A stretch of 64,000 nt of DNA. Source: Oscillospiraceae bacterium (GTDB lineage: Bacteria > Bacillota > Clostridia > Oscillospirales > Oscillospiraceae). The stretch is taken from positions 25,782 through 89,781 of the forward strand of contig JAETQF010000009.1 in assembly GCA_021770845.1 (NCBI GenBank), written 5' to 3'. This document shows, piece after piece, positions 33,396 through 41,880 of the stretch. The first letter of the stretch is position 1, and each line of letters starts with the position of its first letter. Below the pieces are notes generated by a model. That model had not been told where the DNA came from and made no database searches. It saw only the letters and a program-made list of their open reading frames with translations. A program made the translations under genes and the position numbers.

Positions 33396-34640
33396 TCAGG
33401 CGTTGGAGCTGTTGATGTACGCCTCCTGCTCCGGGGTGAGCTTGTCGATGGTCAGGCCCAGGGCGGCCAGCTTGGCCCAGGCGATCTGGTCGTCGATCTC
33501 GGCGGGGATGTCGTAGAGCTTCTTTTCCAGCCCGTCCTTGTGCTTGGCCACCCACTCGGCGGCCAGGGCCTGGACGGAGAAGGACATATCCATGATCTCG
33601 GCGGGGTGGCCGTTGCCGCCGGCCAGGTTTACCAGCCGGCCCTCCGCCAGCACGTTGAGCACCTTGCCGTCGGGCAGCTTGTAGCCGGTGATGCCCTCCC
33701 GCTGCTCCCACTTGTCCACGGCGTGCTCGTTGAGCCACTTCACGTCCACCTCGCAGTCGAAGTGGCCCGCGTTGGACAGCAGGGCGCCCTCCTTCATCAC
33801 GGCGTAGTGGGCGGAGGTAATCACGTCCTTGCAGCCGGTGACGCTGACGAACACGTCGCCCAGGGGGGCGGCGTCCGCCATGGTCATCACCCGGAAGCCG
33901 TTCATGGTGGCATCCAGCGCCTTGAAGGGGTCGATCTCGGTGACGATGACGTTGGCCCCCATGCCCGCGGCCCGCAGGGCCACGCCGGAGCCGCACCAGC
34001 CGTAGCCGGCGACAACCACGGTCTTGCCCGCCACCACCAGGTTGGTCATGTGCATAATGGCGTCCCACACGGACTGGCCGGTGCCGTACTTGTTGTCGTA
34101 GTAGTGCTTGCACTTGGCGTCGTTCACCGCCATCATGGGGCAGGGCAGGGTGCCCTCCCGCTCCCGGGCCTTGAGGCGCAGGATGCCGGTGGTGGTCTCC
34201 TCGCAGCCCCCCAGCAGGCAGTCGGCGTAGGCGCTGCACTTGCCCGCCAGCAGGTTCACCAGGTCGCCGCCGTCGTCGATGACGATGTGGGGGTGGCACT
34301 TCAGGGTCTCCATCAGATGGGCCTCGTACTCCTCCGGGGTGGAGCCGTGCCAGGCGTACACGTTGACGCCCCGGTCGGCCACGCCGGCGGCCACGTCATC
34401 CTGGGTGGACAGGGGGTTGGAGCCGGTGAGGTAGACATCGGCTCCGCCCGCCTTCATCACCAGGGCCAGGTTGGCGGTTTTGGCCTCCAGGTGGACGGAG
34501 ACGGCCACGCGCATCCCCTGAAAGGGCTGCTCCTTCACGAAGCGGGCCTCGATCTGGGACAGGGCGGGCATATGGCTGCGTACCCAGTCGATTTTCCGGT
34601 GGCCGGAGGGGGCCAGGGCGGGGTCGCGGATGATGCTCAT
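33396..34640 (-). CDS. ahcY: Adenosylhomocysteinase
   Basis: 414 residues, the shorter form lacking the ~40-residue insert of plant and some bacterial enzymes. The NAD-binding motif GYGWCGSG (about 205-212), TGCKDVI and SNAGHFDCE are visible. It hydrolyses S-adenosylhomocysteine to adenosine and homocysteine, relieving product inhibition of methyltransferases. AAGGGAG precedes the ATG. It is monocistronic between its own promoter and terminator. Confidence 0.96.
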   Translation of the reverse strand: MSIIRDPALAPSGHRKIDWVRSHMPALSQIEARFVKEQPFQGMRVAVSVHLEAKTANLALVMKAGGADVYLTGSNPLSTQDDVAAGVADRGVNVYAWHGSTPEEYEAHLMETLKCHPHIVIDDGGDLVNLLAGKCSAYADCLLGGCEETTTGILRLKAREREGTLPCPMMAVNDAKCKHYYDNKYGTGQSVWDAIMHMTNLVVAGKTVVVAGYGWCGSGVALRAAGMGANVIVTEIDPFKALDATMNGFRVMTMADAAPLGDVFVSVTGCKDVITSAHYAVMKEGALLSNAGHFDCEVDVKWLNEHAVDKWEQREGITGYKLPDGKVLNVLAEGRLVNLAGGNGHPAEIMDMSFSVQALAAEWVAKHKDGLEKKLYDIPAEIDDQIAWAKLAALGLTIDKLTPEQEAYINSSNA

Positions 34641-34677
34641 AAGTAATACTCCCTTTCGGCGTAATTTTGGTGAGTTC

Positions 34678-34706
34678 AGTATAGCACAGGGTGAGAACGT
34701 TTACAA
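34678..34706 (-). promoter_or_regulatory. Sigma-A promoter of ahcY
   Basis: Minus strand TTGTAA (34701-34706), 17 bases, TATACT (34678-34683). The short leader shows no SAM or SAH riboswitch. Confidence 0.65.
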
Positions 34707-34753
34707 GCGGGGAATCATCCATGCCGGACAGCCGCCCGGCAAACCGGAAGTTA

Positions 34754-35272
34754 TCATTCAAACAGCCCCTCCGCAATCAGTAATTCAAGAACACGCGCCT
34801 CCCGTTCAAACATCATTGGATTATACGGGCTTTGCGCTACATGGCGATTTGTCCTGATAGCAGCAGTTGGTTCAACATATTCCAAGGTATAGGTTTCGTC
34901 CGCTTCATAGTCATCAAGTTCTTGGGAAACGGTCTCATCTGCTGTTTTGCAGAGAAAGTAGTAATTATCTTGAATAAAACGCTCCGTTTCGTCCTGATCA
35001 CTTCTTTGAATTCGGTGCACATACCCGTATGCCTTGACGGTATCAGGCAGAACGACTAAACCCGCTTCTTCACGAGTTTCCCGAATCATCGCATCCACAG
35101 GATTTTCTCCGTTCTCAATCCCTCCACCCGGAAATTTATAGTAGTTGTATTTGGAACTGTGAATCATGGCCACTTTTTTGTCCTTGATAATGATACTTCT
35201 GGCAGAGTTGCGGACAAACGAGTGGGTACATTGATCGTAGTCCTTTTTATCCATTTCAAATAACATCCTCAT
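34754..35272 (-). CDS. Nudix hydrolase (lower-GC gene)
   Basis: 172 residues. The Nudix box is GGGIENGENPVDAMIRETREEAGL shortened to its key pattern G..E.......REtrEEaG and is complete. The preceding YNYYKFPGG resembles enzymes that sanitise nucleotides or act on ADP-ribose, but substrate cannot be assigned. A GGAGGG site lies six bases before the ATG. The gene is visibly richer in A+T and uses rarer codons than its neighbours, which suggests a more recent arrival. Confidence 0.87.
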   Translation of the reverse strand: MRMLFEMDKKDYDQCTHSFVRNSARSIIIKDKKVAMIHSSKYNYYKFPGGGIENGENPVDAMIRETREEAGLVVLPDTVKAYGYVHRIQRSDQDETERFIQDNYYFLCKTADETVSQELDDYEADETYTLEYVEPTAAIRTNRHVAQSPYNPMMFEREARVLELLIAEGLFE

Positions 35273-35305
35273 AGGAGCCCTCCATACTGGTTTCAGCCTG
35301 TTTTC

Positions 35306-36736
35306 TCAGTGCTTCTCCGCCAGCAGCGCGGCCCGCACGTCCCACAGCTTCTGGGACAGATCCACATAGTAATTATGCGGGTACTCGAACCGCTTCACCT
35401 CGTCCCACAGGCTGTCCACCTCCCGCAGGCAGTGGGCCCGGGACTGCTGGATGGTGGGGATCTGGTACACCAGCCTGCCCCCCTGGAAGATGGGCACCAG
35501 CAGGGGCCGCACGGTGAAATCGGTCACGGTTTTCCGCTTCCAGGTGGCCTCCGGGTCGAACAGCTCCAGAGGCTGGGTGAAGTCGGGCTGCTCGTCGTGG
35601 ACGCAGATATAGTCCGCCATGGCCTTGCCGGTGGCGTTCTCAAACAGGCGGTACACCTTCTTGAAGTGGGGCAGGGTCACCTTGGCGGCGTTCTCGCTGA
35701 TCTTGATCTTGGGGGTGATGGAGCCGTCCGCCTCCTCGATGGCGGCCAGCTTGTATACCCCGCCGAACACCGGCTCGCTTTTTGATGTGATGAGCCGCTC
35801 GCCCACGCCGAAGGCGTCGATCCGGGCCCCCTGGGTGATGAGATCCCGGATGATGTACTCGTCCAGCGAGTTGGAGGCCACGATCTTGATGCCGGGCAGG
35901 CCGGCGTCATCCAGCATCTTCCGGGCCTTTTTGGACAGATAGGTCAGGTCGCCGGAGTCGATGCGGATGCCTCCGCTGGTGATGCCCAGCTCCTGGAACA
36001 CCTTGATGGCGTTGGGCACGCCGGAGTGGAGGACGCTGTAGGTGTCCACCAGCAGGGTGGCCGCCTGGGGGTAGACCTCACAATAGGTTTTGAAGGCGGT
36101 GTACTCGTCGGGGAACATCTGCACCCAGGAGTGGGCCATGGTGCCGGTGGCGGGGGTGCCGAACATCTCGTCCGCCATGGCGCAGGCGGTGCCCCCGGCC
36201 CCGGCGATGTAGCTGGAGCGGGCCCCCAAAATCGCGCCGTCGGAGCCCTGGGCCCGGCGGGAGCCAAACTCGGACACGGGGCGGCCCTCCGCCGCCCGGA
36301 CGATGCGGTTGGACTTGGTGGCGATGAGGGACTGGTGGTTGAGGGCCAGCAGGAGGTAGGTCTCCACGAACTGGGCCTCGATGGCCGGGGCCCGGACGGT
36401 GAGGATGGGCTCCCGGGGGAAGATGGGGGTGCCCTCGGGGACGGCCCAGATGTCGCCGGTGAAGCGGAAGGTTTTCAGGTACTCCAGGAATTCCGGGGCG
36501 AAGATGCCCTTGCCCCGGAGGTATTCGATGTCCTCCTCGTCGAAGCGCAGGTTCTGGATGTAGTCGATGACCTGGCCCAGCCCGGCGGCGATGGCGAAGC
36601 CGCCCCCGTCGGGGACGCTGCGGAAGAACACGTCGAAGTAGCAGACGCGATCCTTCAGGCCGGTCTGGAAGTAGCCGTTGCCCATGGTGAGCTCATAGAA
36701 ATCGGTGAGCATGGTGTAGTTTACGTCGTGTTTCAT
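35306..36736 (-). CDS. pncB: Nicotinate phosphoribosyltransferase
   Basis: 476 residues, NAPRTase family. The start MKHDVNYTMLTDFYELTMGNGYF is characteristic. SEFGSRRAQG carries PRPP-binding arginines, and GGIRIDSGDLTYLSKKAR is the conserved phosphate-binding region. It converts nicotinate and PRPP to nicotinate mononucleotide with ATP in NAD salvage. The ATG at 36736 has GGAGGG upstream; the frame continues 75 codons further but without family resemblance. Confidence 0.95.
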   Translation of the reverse strand: MKHDVNYTMLTDFYELTMGNGYFQTGLKDRVCYFDVFFRSVPDGGGFAIAAGLGQVIDYIQNLRFDEEDIEYLRGKGIFAPEFLEYLKTFRFTGDIWAVPEGTPIFPREPILTVRAPAIEAQFVETYLLLALNHQSLIATKSNRIVRAAEGRPVSEFGSRRAQGSDGAILGARSSYIAGAGGTACAMADEMFGTPATGTMAHSWVQMFPDEYTAFKTYCEVYPQAATLLVDTYSVLHSGVPNAIKVFQELGITSGGIRIDSGDLTYLSKKARKMLDDAGLPGIKIVASNSLDEYIIRDLITQGARIDAFGVGERLITSKSEPVFGGVYKLAAIEEADGSITPKIKISENAAKVTLPHFKKVYRLFENATGKAMADYICVHDEQPDFTQPLELFDPEATWKRKTVTDFTVRPLLVPIFQGGRLVYQIPTIQQSRAHCLREVDSLWDEVKRFEYPHNYYVDLSQKLWDVRAALLAEKH

Positions 36737-36808
36737 GGCGGAGAATCCCTCCTGCTGTTTTGTGCCCCTATTATAAGCTGTCCTCCCGGCAAAAGCAAGC
36801 ATAAATCG

Positions 36809-36839
36809 AAGCCCCCTCCCGTCTGGAAGGGGGCTTTGG
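36809..36839 (-). terminator. Terminator between rubrerythrin and pncB
   Basis: AAGCCCCCT...AGGGGGCTT stem immediately after the rubrerythrin stop on the minus strand. Confidence 0.65.
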
Positions 36840-36840
36840 T

Positions 36841-37476
36841 TCATTTCCCGGACGTATACGGCGCCATGTCCAGGCGGATGAAGAAGTCCTGCCCGTGGCG
36901 GCAGACGGGGCAGGTCTGGGGGGCCAGGGAGGAGGTGACGATCTCCCCGCAGTTTAAGCACATCCAGACGGTCTGGTCGTTGTCCCCGCCGAACAGCTTG
37001 CCCTGCTCCAGCAGGTCGGCGAACAGGCCGAAGCGGTCGCCGTGGGTCTTTTCGATTTTGGCGATGAGCTCAAACTGGCCGCCGATGAGGTCGAAGCCCT
37101 CCCGGTGGGCGATCTCCGCGAAGGCGGCGTAGTCGTGCTCAAACTCCTGGTACTCGTTGTGCTGGGCGGCCTTGAGCAGATCCACCGTCTTGTCCGACAG
37201 GTCGATGGGGTAGTTGCCGTCGATGGCGATGTTTTTCCCCGCCGAGGGCAGCAGCAGATCGTAGAACACCTTGGCGTGGGCCCGCTCCTGGTCGGCGGTG
37301 AACTCGAACACCCGGGCCACCACCTCCAGCTTCTCCTTCCGGGCGGCGGAGGCGGCGATGGTGTAGCGGTTACGGGCCTGGCTCTCCCCGGCGAAGGAGC
37401 GCATCAGGTTTTCCCGGGTCTTGCTCTCCATGAAGTCCACGTTTCCCTTGTGGTAGTTTTGATAGGCGTTTGGCAT
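36841..37476 (-). CDS. Rubrerythrin
   Basis: 211 residues. The N-terminal ferritin-like diiron domain carries two helical motifs with E..R (GESQARNRY, QERAH) and later EYQEFEHDYAAFAEIAHREG. A C-terminal rubredoxin-like iron site has CLNC and CPVC. Such proteins reduce hydrogen peroxide in anaerobes and protect against oxygen exposure. GGAGGG precedes the ATG. It is probably monocistronic, divergent from the dipicolinate synthase genes. Confidence 0.93.
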   Translation of the reverse strand: MPNAYQNYHKGNVDFMESKTRENLMRSFAGESQARNRYTIAASAARKEKLEVVARVFEFTADQERAHAKVFYDLLLPSAGKNIAIDGNYPIDLSDKTVDLLKAAQHNEYQEFEHDYAAFAEIAHREGFDLIGGQFELIAKIEKTHGDRFGLFADLLEQGKLFGGDNDQTVWMCLNCGEIVTSSLAPQTCPVCRHGQDFFIRLDMAPYTSGK

Positions 37477-37549
37477 GGTGATCCCTCCAATGTATTGGTG
37501 GGATCAGTATGCCCGGATTTGGAAATAACTTGCGCGGAATTTGCGCTGT

Positions 37550-37579
37550 CACCCGCCCTCCCCCGGGGGAATACACTGG
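37550..37579 (+). promoter_or_regulatory. Possible mother-cell sigma-K-type promoter of dpaAB
   Basis: CACC (37550-37553) and AATACACTG (from 37570) are separated by 16 bases, close to the sigma-K pattern (AC, 16 bases, CATANNNTA). The dpaAB operon is sigma-K dependent in Bacillus. There is no sigma-A alternative nearby. Confidence 0.4.
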
Positions 37580-37619
37580 ACTGATCGAAAACAGGGCCGG
37601 AGGGCCGAGGAGGTTTCTT

Positions 37620-38483
37620 ATGCTGCGGGCAAAAAATATCTGGGTGGCGGGGGGCGACCCCCGGCAGGCGGCGCTGGCCGCGCTGCTGGCCGACGAGGGC
37701 CACAGCGTACATACCTACGCGCTGGAGCAGGGGGCGGGGATGAAGTGCGAGCCGTCCATGAAGGAGGCGGATCGGGCGGACTGCGTGATCCTGCCCCTGC
37801 CGGCGGCGGGGGCGGACGGGAAGCTGAACGCGCCGCTGTCGGCGGACAGCCATGATCTGGAGGAGGTGCTGGACTTACTGCGCCCCGGCCAGCTGGTGTG
37901 CGCAGGGATGGCGGGGGAGGGCCTGAAACGGATGGCGGAGGAGCGGGGACTGCTGCTCCGGGACTACTTCGCCCGGGAGGAGCTGGCGGTGTTGAACGCC
38001 ATCCCCACGGCGGAGGGCGCCATCCAGATCGCCATGGAGGAGCTGCCCATCACCCTCCACGACGCCCGGGTGCTGGTGGTGGGCTTCGGGCGGCTGGGCC
38101 GGGCGCTGGCCCCCCGGCTGCGGGCTTTAGGGGCCCGGGTGTGGGTGTCCGCCCGGCGGTATGAGCAGCGGGCCGCCGCGGAGTGCATGGGCCTGGGCAG
38201 CGAGGGGGTGGATCACCTGCCCGACTGGCTGTGCAGCTACGATCTGGTGTTCAACACCGTGCCCGCCCCGGTGCTGGGGGTGGAGGAGCTGGCCGCCCTC
38301 AAGGAGGGGGCGCTGGTCATCGACCTGGCCTCCCGCCCCGGCGGGGTGGACATGGAGGCCGCCGCCGCCCTGGGGGTGCGGGTGGTGTGGGCCCTGTCCC
38401 TGCCGGGGAAGGTGGCCCCCGTCACCTCGGGCCGGTACATCAAGGACACCGTATATCATATCATGGAGGAATTAGACCTGTGA
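37620..38483 (+). CDS. dpaA: Dipicolinate synthase subunit A
   Basis: 287 residues from the ATG at 37620, with GAGGAGG nine bases ahead. An N-terminal catalytic domain is followed by a Rossmann domain with VLVVGFGRLGRALA, as in SpoVFA. LNAIPTAEGAIQIAMEEL is a conserved family stretch. With subunit B it forms dipicolinic acid from dihydrodipicolinate in the mother cell; the product loads the spore core with calcium. The stop overlaps the dpaB start (GTGA). Confidence 0.95.
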   Translation: MLRAKNIWVAGGDPRQAALAALLADEGHSVHTYALEQGAGMKCEPSMKEADRADCVILPLPAAGADGKLNAPLSADSHDLEEVLDLLRPGQLVCAGMAGEGLKRMAEERGLLLRDYFAREELAVLNAIPTAEGAIQIAMEELPITLHDARVLVVGFGRLGRALAPRLRALGARVWVSARRYEQRAAAECMGLGSEGVDHLPDWLCSYDLVFNTVPAPVLGVEELAALKEGALVIDLASRPGGVDMEAAAALGVRVVWALSLPGKVAPVTSGRYIKDTVYHIMEELDL

Positions 38484-39064
38484 ATAGAACGGAATTAAGG
38501 GTGGGCTTCGCCTTCTGCGGATCCTTCTGCACCATGTCCAAGGCGCTGGACGCCCTGGAACAGACCGCCGCCCGCTTCGGGCCGGTGACCCCCATCGTGT
38601 CGGAGGCGGTGGCGTCCACCGACACCCGCTTCGGCGCGGCCCACGACTTCATGCGGGAGATGGAGCGCATCTGCGGCAGGCGGGTGATCGGCACCGTGGC
38701 GGGGGCGGAGCCCATCGGCCCCAAGGGCCTGCTGGACGCGCTGGTGATCTGCCCCTGCACGGGCAACACCCTGGCCAAGCTGGCCCACGGCGTCACCGAC
38801 ACCTCCGTCACCATGGCCGCCAAGGCCCATCTGCGCAACGGCCGGCCGCTGGTGATCGCCGTGTCCACCAACGACGGGCTGGGGGCCTCCGCCCCCAACC
38901 TGGGGACGCTGCTGGGGCGGAAAAACGTGTACTTCGTCCCCTTTGGCCAGGACGATTTCGAGGGCAAGCCCGCCTCCCTGGTGGCGGACTTCTCCCTGGT
39001 GGCGGACACGGTGGAGGCCGCCCTCCAGGGGGAGCAGCTCCAGCCGCTGCTGCTGGGACAATAG
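38480..39064 (+). CDS. dpaB: Dipicolinate synthase subunit B
   Basis: 194 residues from GTG 38480, overlapping the dpaA stop by four bases. Flavoprotein (HFCD) fold: VGFAFCGSFCT at the N-terminus and LVICPCTGNTLAKLAHGVTDTSVTMAAKAHLRN, the flavin-binding region typical of SpoVFB. Having both subunits strongly indicates that this organism makes heat-resistant spores. Confidence 0.95.
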   Translation: MNRTELRVGFAFCGSFCTMSKALDALEQTAARFGPVTPIVSEAVASTDTRFGAAHDFMREMERICGRRVIGTVAGAEPIGPKGLLDALVICPCTGNTLAKLAHGVTDTSVTMAAKAHLRNGRPLVIAVSTNDGLGASAPNLGTLLGRKNVYFVPFGQDDFEGKPASLVADFSLVADTVEAALQGEQLQPLLLGQ

Positions 39065-39079
39065 GCGGGGATTTTCCCC

Positions 39080-39108
39080 TTGCAATCCGCCGGGAAAAAG
39101 GCTATAAT
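39080..39108 (+). promoter_or_regulatory. Sigma-A promoter of corA
   Basis: TTGCAA (39080-39085), 17-base spacer, TATAAT (39103-39108), some 250 bases before the corA start codon. Confidence 0.75.
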
Positions 39109-39114
39109 AAAGTA

Positions 39115-39350
39115 TCCGCGCTGGCGGAAGTCAAAGAATAAAAGGAAGTGAGCTGCGTCGTGTCAGGCGATCCGTTTGGTCGAAGTTGGAACCAGATAAC
39201 ACGGCGCACCCGCTGAGTCAGGATCCACTGCCTCCCCGTGCGCCCGCTGCCCATTGGCTCAATGCCCATGGGAAAATTTACAAAGCGGAGCGGCGGGGGA
39301 TTTTTCTGCCCTTTTGGGCGGCCCCGCCTGTCCGGGAAAGGCGTGAGGAA
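39115..39350 (+). ncRNA. Structured 5' leader of corA, candidate cis-regulatory RNA
   Basis: The long untranslated leader holds a hairpin TCCGC-GCTG-GCGGA (39115-39128), then a 10-bp helix pairing 39154-39163 with 39199-39208 that encloses a 6-bp hairpin (39175-39180 with 39191-39196). Further on a GC-rich 3' arm (39287-39299) precedes a T5 run at 39301-39305, as in a transcription attenuator. It does not match the M-box consensus I know. A metal-sensing riboswitch is inferred only from the downstream magnesium channel gene. Confidence 0.5.
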
Positions 39351-39356
39351 GCTATG

Positions 39357-40280
39357 ATGACCATTCACAAGACGGTGGAGGGCAAGATGACGCCCCTGAA
39401 CTCCGTCACCGACGGCTGCTGGGTGAACCTGATCAACCCCAGCGAGGACGAGCTGAAAACCGTGGCCGCCACCCTGGCGGTGGAGCCCTCCTTCCTCCGG
39501 GCGGCCCTGGATGAGGAGGAGACCTCCCGTATCGACAGCGAGGACGGCTGCACCCTCATCATCGTGGACACCCCCTCCATGGAGCAGGACGAGACGGGGG
39601 TCGTCTATTCCACCCTGCCCATGGGCATTATCGTCACGGGGAAGCACATCATCACCGTCTGCCTGAAGGAGACGTCGGTGGTGCGGGATCTCCAGAACGG
39701 GGTGGTGCGGGACGTGCGTACCGAGCAGCGCACCCGGTTCATCCTGAATATCCTGCTGCTGGTGGCCAAGCGGTACTTAAACTACCTGAAGCAGATTGAC
39801 AAGACCTACAACCACATGGAGCGGCAGCTCTACAAGTCCCAGCGGAACAAAGAGCTGATCCAGCTGCTGGATCTGGAGAAGTCGCTGGTGTACTTCAACA
39901 CGTCGCTGAAGGCCAACGAGGTGACGCTGGAGAAGATCCTCCGGGGGCGGATCGTCACCCTGTACGAGGAGGATCACGACCTGCTGGAGGACGTGCTCAT
40001 CGAGGTGCGGCAGGCCATCGAGATGGCCCAGATCTACTCCGACATCATCTCGGGGATGATGGACGCCTTCGCCTCCGTCATCTCCAACAATCTGAACGTG
40101 ATCATGAAGCTGCTGGCCTCCGTCACCATCCTCATGACGGTGCCCAACATCGTGTTCAGCTTCTACGGCATGAACGTGGGCTGGCTGCCCTTCGCCGGGA
40201 GCTTCTGGCCTCCGCTGCTCATCTCCATCGCCATCATCGTGGTGGCGGGGATCATCCTGAAGAAGAAGGATCTGCTGTAA
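39357..40280 (+). CDS. corA: CorA-family magnesium (divalent cation) channel
   Basis: 307 residues from ATG 39357 (GAGGAA six bases upstream). A large N-terminal cytoplasmic domain rich in helices is followed by two C-terminal membrane helices. The selectivity motif YGMN lies between them, and the C-terminus is basic (KKKDLL). It forms a pentameric channel for Mg2+ and sometimes Co2+/Ni2+. The frame is open upstream, but those codons lie in the structured leader. Confidence 0.93.
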   Translation: MTIHKTVEGKMTPLNSVTDGCWVNLINPSEDELKTVAATLAVEPSFLRAALDEEETSRIDSEDGCTLIIVDTPSMEQDETGVVYSTLPMGIIVTGKHIITVCLKETSVVRDLQNGVVRDVRTEQRTRFILNILLLVAKRYLNYLKQIDKTYNHMERQLYKSQRNKELIQLLDLEKSLVYFNTSLKANEVTLEKILRGRIVTLYEEDHDLLEDVLIEVRQAIEMAQIYSDIISGMMDAFASVISNNLNVIMKLLASVTILMTVPNIVFSFYGMNVGWLPFAGSFWPPLLISIAIIVVAGIILKKKDLL

Positions 40281-40286
40281 TCAAGA

Positions 40287-40317
40287 CCGGGCGCGGAATC
40301 GTTCCGCGCCCGGTTTT
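40287..40317 (+). terminator. Terminator after corA
   Basis: 12-bp perfect stem CCGGGCGCGGAA and its complement with a TCG loop, then TTTT. Confidence 0.85.
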
Positions 40318-40531
40318 CTGCGCCTTGGGGGGCGTTTCCGGCAGGTCGCGTCCGCGGCCCTTGCCAAAGGCGGGGCCGTCATGTATGCTGTGCTTGCAGA
40401 TGCAAACAGGGGCCCCCGCAAAGCCGCTCTTTGGCTTTGTGGGGAGAGGAGGCGCAGCGGAGCGAAGAAGCTTTCCCCGTAAGGGGAAAGTGCCTGAGCG
40501 GAGCTTGTGCCGACGAAGGAGCGTGAGGCCA

Positions 40532-40969
40532 ATGAAGGTTACGGTAGAGGAACGACCCGGCCTGGAGGAGCCGGAAGTGATCGTCCGCTGCGGGCGGATG
40601 GACGGGCGGGTGTCCCGGCTGGTGGAGCTGCTGCGGCTGTCCGGCGCCCGGCTCACCGGGGAACGGGACGGCCAGACCTGCATTTTGGAGGAGGACGACG
40701 TGCTCTACATCGACACGGTGGATCGGGGGACGTTCCTGTACACCGCCGACGGCGTGTACGAGAGCCGCCTGCGGCTGTATGAGCTGGAGGAGCAGCTGGC
40801 CCCCCGGGACTTCGTGCGGGTGAGCAAGTCGGCCATCGTGAACTTCGACAAGGTGAAGTCCCTGCGGCCCGACCTGGGCGGGCGGCTGCGGCTCACCCTG
40901 TCCAACGGCGAGGTGGTGGTGGCCAACCGCCAGTATGTCCCCGCCATCAAGAAAAAACTGGGCCTGTGA
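40532..40969 (+). CDS. LytTR-family DNA-binding regulator
   Basis: 145 residues. An N-terminal ~50-residue segment is followed by a LytTR domain (about 50-145): LEEDDVLYIDTVDRGTFLYT, FVRVSKSAIVNFDKV and GEVVVANRQYVP. There is no receiver domain, so it is not a classical response regulator. It is paired with a DUF3021 membrane protein 14 bases downstream. In streptococci such LytTR/membrane-inhibitor pairs are autoregulated by sequestration at the membrane. The ATG at 40532 has GAAGGAG and GAGG upstream. Confidence 0.9.
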   Translation: MKVTVEERPGLEEPEVIVRCGRMDGRVSRLVELLRLSGARLTGERDGQTCILEEDDVLYIDTVDRGTFLYTADGVYESRLRLYELEEQLAPRDFVRVSKSAIVNFDKVKSLRPDLGGRLRLTLSNGEVVVANRQYVPAIKKKLGL

Positions 40970-40983
40970 AAGGAGTGGACGAG

Positions 40984-41424
40984 ATGAAAAAATTTTTTGA
41001 CGTGGTGGTAGCCGTTAAGGAGCGGGCAGCCCTGAGCTACACCGCAGCCATGTGTTTCTACGTGTTCTTCCTGTGGGTGTTCAAGCAAGAGGCCGCCCCT
41101 TTGCCCATGCTGTTCTCCCTGCTGGTGGTGGGCGCGGCGGCGGGCTTAATGCAGGTGGTGGCCTTCTCCGACCTGCTGATCAAGAAGCTGGCCTACAGCT
41201 GGCGCATGGTGCTGTTTTTCGTGGTGTTCGGGGCAATCCTCACCGCCTTCGCGGTGGGCTTCCATTGGTTCCCCACGGATCAGGCCGGGGCATGGGTGAT
41301 CTTCGGCGTGATCTTCGTGCTGATTTTCGCCGCCATCGCCGCGGGCATTGAGATCTACTACCGGGCCAGCGGGCGGAAGTGGGACGACCGGCTGGACTGG
41401 TACCGGCGGCATAAGGGCGAGTAA
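40984..41424 (+). CDS. DUF3021 membrane protein, partner of the LytTR regulator
   Basis: 146 residues with four predicted membrane helices and a basic C-terminal tail (YYRASGRKWDDRLDWYRRHKG). This matches DUF3021 proteins, which nearly always follow a LytTR regulator gene. AAGGAG lies eight bases before the ATG. It probably inhibits the regulator at the membrane until an unknown cue releases it. Confidence 0.88.
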   Translation: MKKFFDVVVAVKERAALSYTAAMCFYVFFLWVFKQEAAPLPMLFSLLVVGAAAGLMQVVAFSDLLIKKLAYSWRMVLFFVVFGAILTAFAVGFHWFPTDQAGAWVIFGVIFVLIFAAIAAGIEIYYRASGRKWDDRLDWYRRHKGE

Positions 41425-41491
41425 CCGCGGGCGCGGAACGGCACAGCGGAGGCAATCTGTCAAGGCGGCGGAAGTTTTTTCAAAAAGGCCA

Positions 41492-41520
41492 TTGTAATTT
41501 CTCCTGATATCGTGTACACT
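41492..41520 (+). promoter_or_regulatory. Promoter of the two small membrane-protein genes
   Basis: TTGTAA (41492-41497), 17 bases, TACACT (41515-41520), 30 bases ahead of the first small gene. Confidence 0.65.
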
Positions 41521-41549
41521 AAACAGTACCATGTAAGGAGGGACTGCCC

Positions 41550-41663
41550 ATGAAACTTGCCAGCTTTATTTTGAGAACTGCCGCCATCTCTTTGGCGGCG
41601 TCGGCGGTGGCGTGCGCCGCGGTGGCTCACCTGTGTACGTCCCTCCATAAAAACGACGATTGA
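41550..41663 (+). CDS. 37-residue membrane peptide (paralogue of the next gene)
   Basis: A short gene with an excellent AAGGAGG ribosome site nine bases before the ATG. The product, starting MKLASFILRTAAISLAASA, is one hydrophobic Ala-rich helix with a small polar tail ending HKNDD. It aligns with the first 30 residues of the next gene (MK.A.F.L...A....A.A.ACA.VA). I do not recognise a family. The single promoter and 11-base gap make a two-gene transcript likely. Confidence 0.65.
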   Translation: MKLASFILRTAAISLAASAVACAAVAHLCTSLHKNDD

Positions 41664-41674
41664 CAGGAGGAATT

Positions 41675-41869
41675 ATGATGAAGATCGCCCGCTTTGTGCT
41701 GAAGGTTGTGGCCGTGGCCATGGTAGTGGCCGCCGCCGCGTGCGCCGTGGTGGCGTACTGGGACAAGATCGTGGACGCATTCTACGCCGTGGCCGACAAG
41801 ATCGAGGAGAAAAAGGCGGAGTGCCGCTTCTCCTCCGAGTATGACGATTACGAGGACTGCGAGCTGTAA
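41675..41869 (+). CDS. Small single-pass membrane protein
   Basis: 64 residues (63 if ATG 41678 is used); AGGAGG is five or eight bases upstream. An N-terminal Ala/Val-rich membrane helix (about 5-28) is followed by an amphipathic helix and an acidic tail (SSEYDDYEDCEL). It resembles the 37-residue peptide encoded just upstream in its membrane helix, so the pair arose by duplication. Function unknown. Confidence 0.7.
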   Translation: MMKIARFVLKVVAVAMVVAAAACAVVAYWDKIVDAFYAVADKIEEKKAECRFSSEYDDYEDCEL

Positions 41870-41880
41870 TACTGTTTCTC

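Noticed and set aside
39111..39356. M-box (ykoK) magnesium riboswitch ahead of corA
   Set aside because: The conserved M-box core blocks I know are not recognisable; kept only as an unassigned structured leader.
40318..40531. Possible coding sequence upstream of the LytTR gene (frame open from 40325)
   Set aside because: The extension is not family-like, lacks a ribosome site and crosses repeat-rich intergenic DNA; the ATG at 40532 fits better.
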